A stretch of 6,517 nt of DNA from NCBI GenBank assembly GCA_027482985.1, contig JAIXVO010000190.1, positions 1-6,517 of the forward strand. The letters are read 5' to 3'. A program made the translations under genes and the position numbers. This DNA comes from Cyanobacteriota bacterium (GTDB lineage Bacteria > Cyanobacteriota > Cyanobacteriia > Leptolyngbyales > Leptolyngbyaceae). Below are positions 4,226 to 6,517 of this stretch, in pieces. Position 1 is the first letter of the stretch; the number at the start of each line of letters is the position of its first letter. The notes under the pieces were generated by a model, which worked only from the letters and a program-made list of their open reading frames with translations, did not search any database and was not told the DNA's origin.

Positions 4226-6517
4226 GTGAGTGTGCAACTGAATTTGTCTTGCCTGCTGGGAATTTTGGCGATCGCCCTGGTTGCTCCTGTCTCGGCGCAA
4301 ACGCCACCCCCACCAGAAGAGGCTCCCCCACCGATCAGCACCCGCGCCGCTGACCTCCTGATTCCGGCGCGGGCTGGGGTTGGTTACAGCACCTCTGGCG
4401 GCGGTTATGACGGCTTTGGCAGCTTTCAAGGGTTCATTCCGATCGACCAGACCCCTGGCAAAAATCTGTTCTATCTGGTGCCCCAACTGCTGATTGATAA
4501 CGATGCCAATCTGGGTGGCAATCTGCTGGTGGGCTATCGCACGTACCATCCCGGCAGCGATCGCATCTATGGCGGTTACATTGCCTATGACAACCGGGAC
4601 ACGGGCGACAATGTGTTTTCCCAAATTGGTGTGGGTCTGGAAACGCTGGGGCGAGGTTGGGATGCGCGGCTGAATGCCTATATGCCCGTGGGGAGCACCC
4701 GCCGCACTGTCAGCGAAACCAGCGTGATTACCGGATTTCAGCCCACTGGCCTGCGGTTTCAAAACAACTTTTTGCTGAGTTCCGGCATCGCCCAACAAAC
4801 CACCACTCGCGATGTGGATGCAGCGATGGCGGGATTTGATGCCGAAGCGGGTGGCACCCTGTTGCGCTTGGGCAATTCCGGCGATCTGCGGGGCTATGCC
4901 GGACTCTATTACCTGGCGGCGGGAGACACTGCCGTTGGAGTACGCGGTCGGCTAGAGTTTCGCCCGATTGAGAATGTGACGGCAGGGCTGGCAGTTCAGC
5001 ATGATGGCATTTTTGGCACAAATGTCGTGGCCACGATCGCCCTCAGTTTTCCCAATACCCGCCCCAAAGGTGTGGAGCCGCGGTCGGTGCTGGCGCGAAT
5101 GGGGGAAATGCCGGGACGCTTGAACGCGATTGTGGTCGATCGCCAACGCGAAACGGTACAGACGACGGCGAACGTGATTGACCTCATTGTGCAAAATCCA
5201 GCTACGCGTCAGCCCTATGTCTTTCAACATGTGGCATTGGGGACGAGTGGGGGCAATGGCACCTTTGAGAACCCGTTTGGGGCAGTGCAGTCAGCCTTAA
5301 ATGCGACGCGATCGGATGGGAATGCGATCGTTTATGTCCAGGCGGGGACAAATCCAGGCATTTCAGAGTTCACGATTCCCGATCGCGTCCAGGTGCTCTC
5401 TAGCTTCCCGGTGCAAACCCTGCCTGCGCTCCTGCAAGGCCAACGCATCCCGGATGTGACCTTGCCGCTGTCGGGGTTAGGAGCAGTCCGACCCACGGTT
5501 ACAGGCACCGTCACGATGCGCAGTGATACCGTCCTCTCTGGGTTTGACATCACCAGCGCGTCCGGAGCCGGGATTACCTTTAATAACGTCAACCGCATCG
5601 AAATTCGCGACAGCATCATCCGCAATACCGCCAGCGCCGGGATTTTAGGGAATGGCGTGGCGATCGCGAATCTGTTCCGCAATCAGGTGATTGGCGCTCA
5701 GGATCAGGGCATTTATCTGCAAAATGTCGGCACTGCCACGGTCACCGATAGCAGTGTGACGAATACTCGTGCCGGAACTGGCCTCATTGCCAACCCCATT
5801 TCCGGCGACATCACCATCGGCACGATCACGATTCCCAACCCCGGTAGCATCATCCCGCTGCCCAGTGGTCAGGGCATTGTGATTGCCACCACAACTGGCG
5901 ATGTCAATCTCGCCCGCAATACCATCACCGGCACCGGGACGCAGGGCATCGTTGTGCTGAATGCGCGGGGCACGGTCGCCATTACCGATAGCAGTGTCGC
6001 GAATACGGTGGGAGCCAACTTCCCAGTATCGATTCCCGGCTTTGGCAACTTTCAAGTGTCCACCGGACAGGGCATCGTCGTCTCCGGAGTGAGCGGCAAT
6101 GTGGATGTGAGCCGGAATACGATCGCCGCCGTCAATGGTCAGGGGATTGCGATCGCGGGTACCATCAACGGCACCACGACGATCGCCAATAACATCGTTC
6201 GCAACACCGCCGATCAGGGCATGATTTTGGCGGGTATCTCTGGGACGACGAATGTTGCGAACAACCAGATTAGTGGCATCTCTGCACGAGGCATTCCGCT
6301 GACCGTGCCCATTCTGGGGGCGATCACGATTGGCACAGGGCAAGGTTTGGCCTTGCTGAACGCGATCGATACCGTCAACATTTCTGGCAACACGATTGAA
6401 CAGGCGAATGGGTTTCTGCCCCTCCAGCCCTTGCTGCCCGGTGGCGAAGGGTTGCAGGTGACGAATGTGACGGGACAACTCAACCTGAACATTACCAATA
6501 ACCAAATTCGCAACAAC
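4226..6517 (+). CDS. secreted inverse-autotransporter-like beta-barrel protein with beta-helix passenger (partial, runs off right edge)
   Basis: This is 764 codons open to the window edge; the C-terminus is missing. It starts at GTG 4226 behind GGAGAAGG. Residues 1-24 are a signal peptide (hydrophobic core LLGILAIALVAP, likely cleavage VSA/QT), followed by a short proline-rich linker (26-36). Residues about 40-275 resemble the intimin/invasin inverse-autotransporter barrel: alternating hydrophobic strands, GGYIAYDNRDTG (116-127) and IGVGLETLG..WDARLNAYMPVG (134-156), ending LSFPNTRP near 275. A connector (about 287-310, RMGEMPGRLNAIVVDRQ) may be the segment that enters the pore. From about 333, GTSGGNGTFENPFGAVQSAL resembles the entry of right-handed beta-helix proteins (DUF1565/pectate-lyase-like). 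Then come at least ten rungs of about 23 residues of the form QGI.I...G...I..N.I, several with long proline-rich loops. The expected role is an outer-membrane anchor displaying a beta-helix at the surface, for adhesion or glycan binding. No catalytic residues are evident. The barrel assignment rests on motifs; a porin-like barrel is the alternative. Confidence 0.85.
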   Translation, partial: MSVQLNLSCLLGILAIALVAPVSAQTPPPPEEAPPPISTRAADLLIPARAGVGYSTSGGGYDGFGSFQGFIPIDQTPGKNLFYLVPQLLIDNDANLGGNLLVGYRTYHPGSDRIYGGYIAYDNRDTGDNVFSQIGVGLETLGRGWDARLNAYMPVGSTRRTVSETSVITGFQPTGLRFQNNFLLSSGIAQQTTTRDVDAAMAGFDAEAGGTLLRLGNSGDLRGYAGLYYLAAGDTAVGVRGRLEFRPIENVTAGLAVQHDGIFGTNVVATIALSFPNTRPKGVEPRSVLARMGEMPGRLNAIVVDRQRETVQTTANVIDLIVQNPATRQPYVFQHVALGTSGGNGTFENPFGAVQSALNATRSDGNAIVYVQAGTNPGISEFTIPDRVQVLSSFPVQTLPALLQGQRIPDVTLPLSGLGAVRPTVTGTVTMRSDTVLSGFDITSASGAGITFNNVNRIEIRDSIIRNTASAGILGNGVAIANLFRNQVIGAQDQGIYLQNVGTATVTDSSVTNTRAGTGLIANPISGDITIGTITIPNPGSIIPLPSGQGIVIATTTGDVNLARNTITGTGTQGIVVLNARGTVAITDSSVANTVGANFPVSIPGFGNFQVSTGQGIVVSGVSGNVDVSRNTIAAVNGQGIAIAGTINGTTTIANNIVRNTADQGMILAGISGTTNVANNQISGISARGIPLTVPILGAITIGTGQGLALLNAIDTVNISGNTIEQANGFLPLQPLLPGGEGLQVTNVTGQLNLNITNNQIRNN

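Larger units (their letters stand above)
228..6156. repeat. dispersed HIP1 octamers (GCGATCGC)
   Basis: Exact GCGATCGC copies start at 228, 466, 693, 735, 895, 1552, 1969, 2267, 3026, 3387, 3588, 4268, 4557, 5660 and 6149. A given octamer is expected about once in 65 kb of random sequence, so this is strong enrichment. All lie in genes except 3026. The octamer is palindromic and not a mobile element; its main value here is as a marker of cyanobacterial origin. It occurs in every gene of the window, which argues against recent transfer from a non-cyanobacterial source. Confidence 0.9.

Noticed and set aside
4145..4798. Minus-strand open frame of 217 codons over the surface-protein start
   Set aside because: It covers the promoter, ribosome binding site, signal peptide and barrel of the plus-strand gene; its product has low complexity and no recognisable family.
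5645..6505. Long minus-strand open frame (286 codons) within the surface-protein gene
   Set aside because: It lies antisense to the beta-helix coding frame, which has a coherent repeat pattern; the antisense peptide shows no domain and its length follows from the biased codons of the real gene.
1..6517. Mobile element, insertion sequence or phage content
   Set aside because: No transposase, integrase or terminal inverted repeats flanking a gene were seen, and HIP1 copies occur in every gene, which fits resident chromosomal DNA.

Overview
The window looks like cyanobacterial chromosome. The palindrome GCGATCGC (HIP1), a hallmark of many cyanobacterial genomes, occurs at 15 places I could count in 6.5 kb. 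The protein kinase has the APLEQFGG segment typical of cyanobacterial Ser/Thr kinases, and the sigma factor is a compact RpoD/SigA-family protein. Genus cannot be read from the sequence; a filamentous Leptolyngbya-like or related lineage is only a guess.

Layout from left to right. Positions 1-213 are a short non-coding edge that holds a perfect 11-bp inverted repeat just past the kinase stop. On the minus strand come a membrane-anchored Ser/Thr protein kinase (214-1581, possibly to 1599) and, upstream of it, a sigma factor (1759-2790). A 50-nt folded element (1675-1724) lies between them. Next is a 347-446 bp regulatory region with three DnaA-box-like sites at exact 21-bp spacing beside an 80% A+T stretch. 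On the plus strand follows a small helical protein of unknown function (3237-3602, possibly from 3138). Its stop codon overlaps that of a convergent minus-strand gene (3599-4069), whose product resembles archaeal CTP-dependent riboflavin kinase. After a divergent promoter region, a long plus-strand gene (4226 to the right edge, 764 codons, unfinished) starts at GTG. It encodes a secreted protein with a signal peptide, an intimin/invasin-like outer-membrane beta-barrel and a right-handed beta-helix passenger.

The sigma factor and kinase lie in tandem and could be co-transcribed, but nothing shows that they act together. The remaining genes look functionally unrelated. The points most worth pursuing are the phased DnaA-box cluster outside any recognisable dnaA/dnaN context, the RibK-like protein in a phylum expected to use RibF, the barrel plus beta-helix surface protein, and the kinase whose DFG motif reads DFD.
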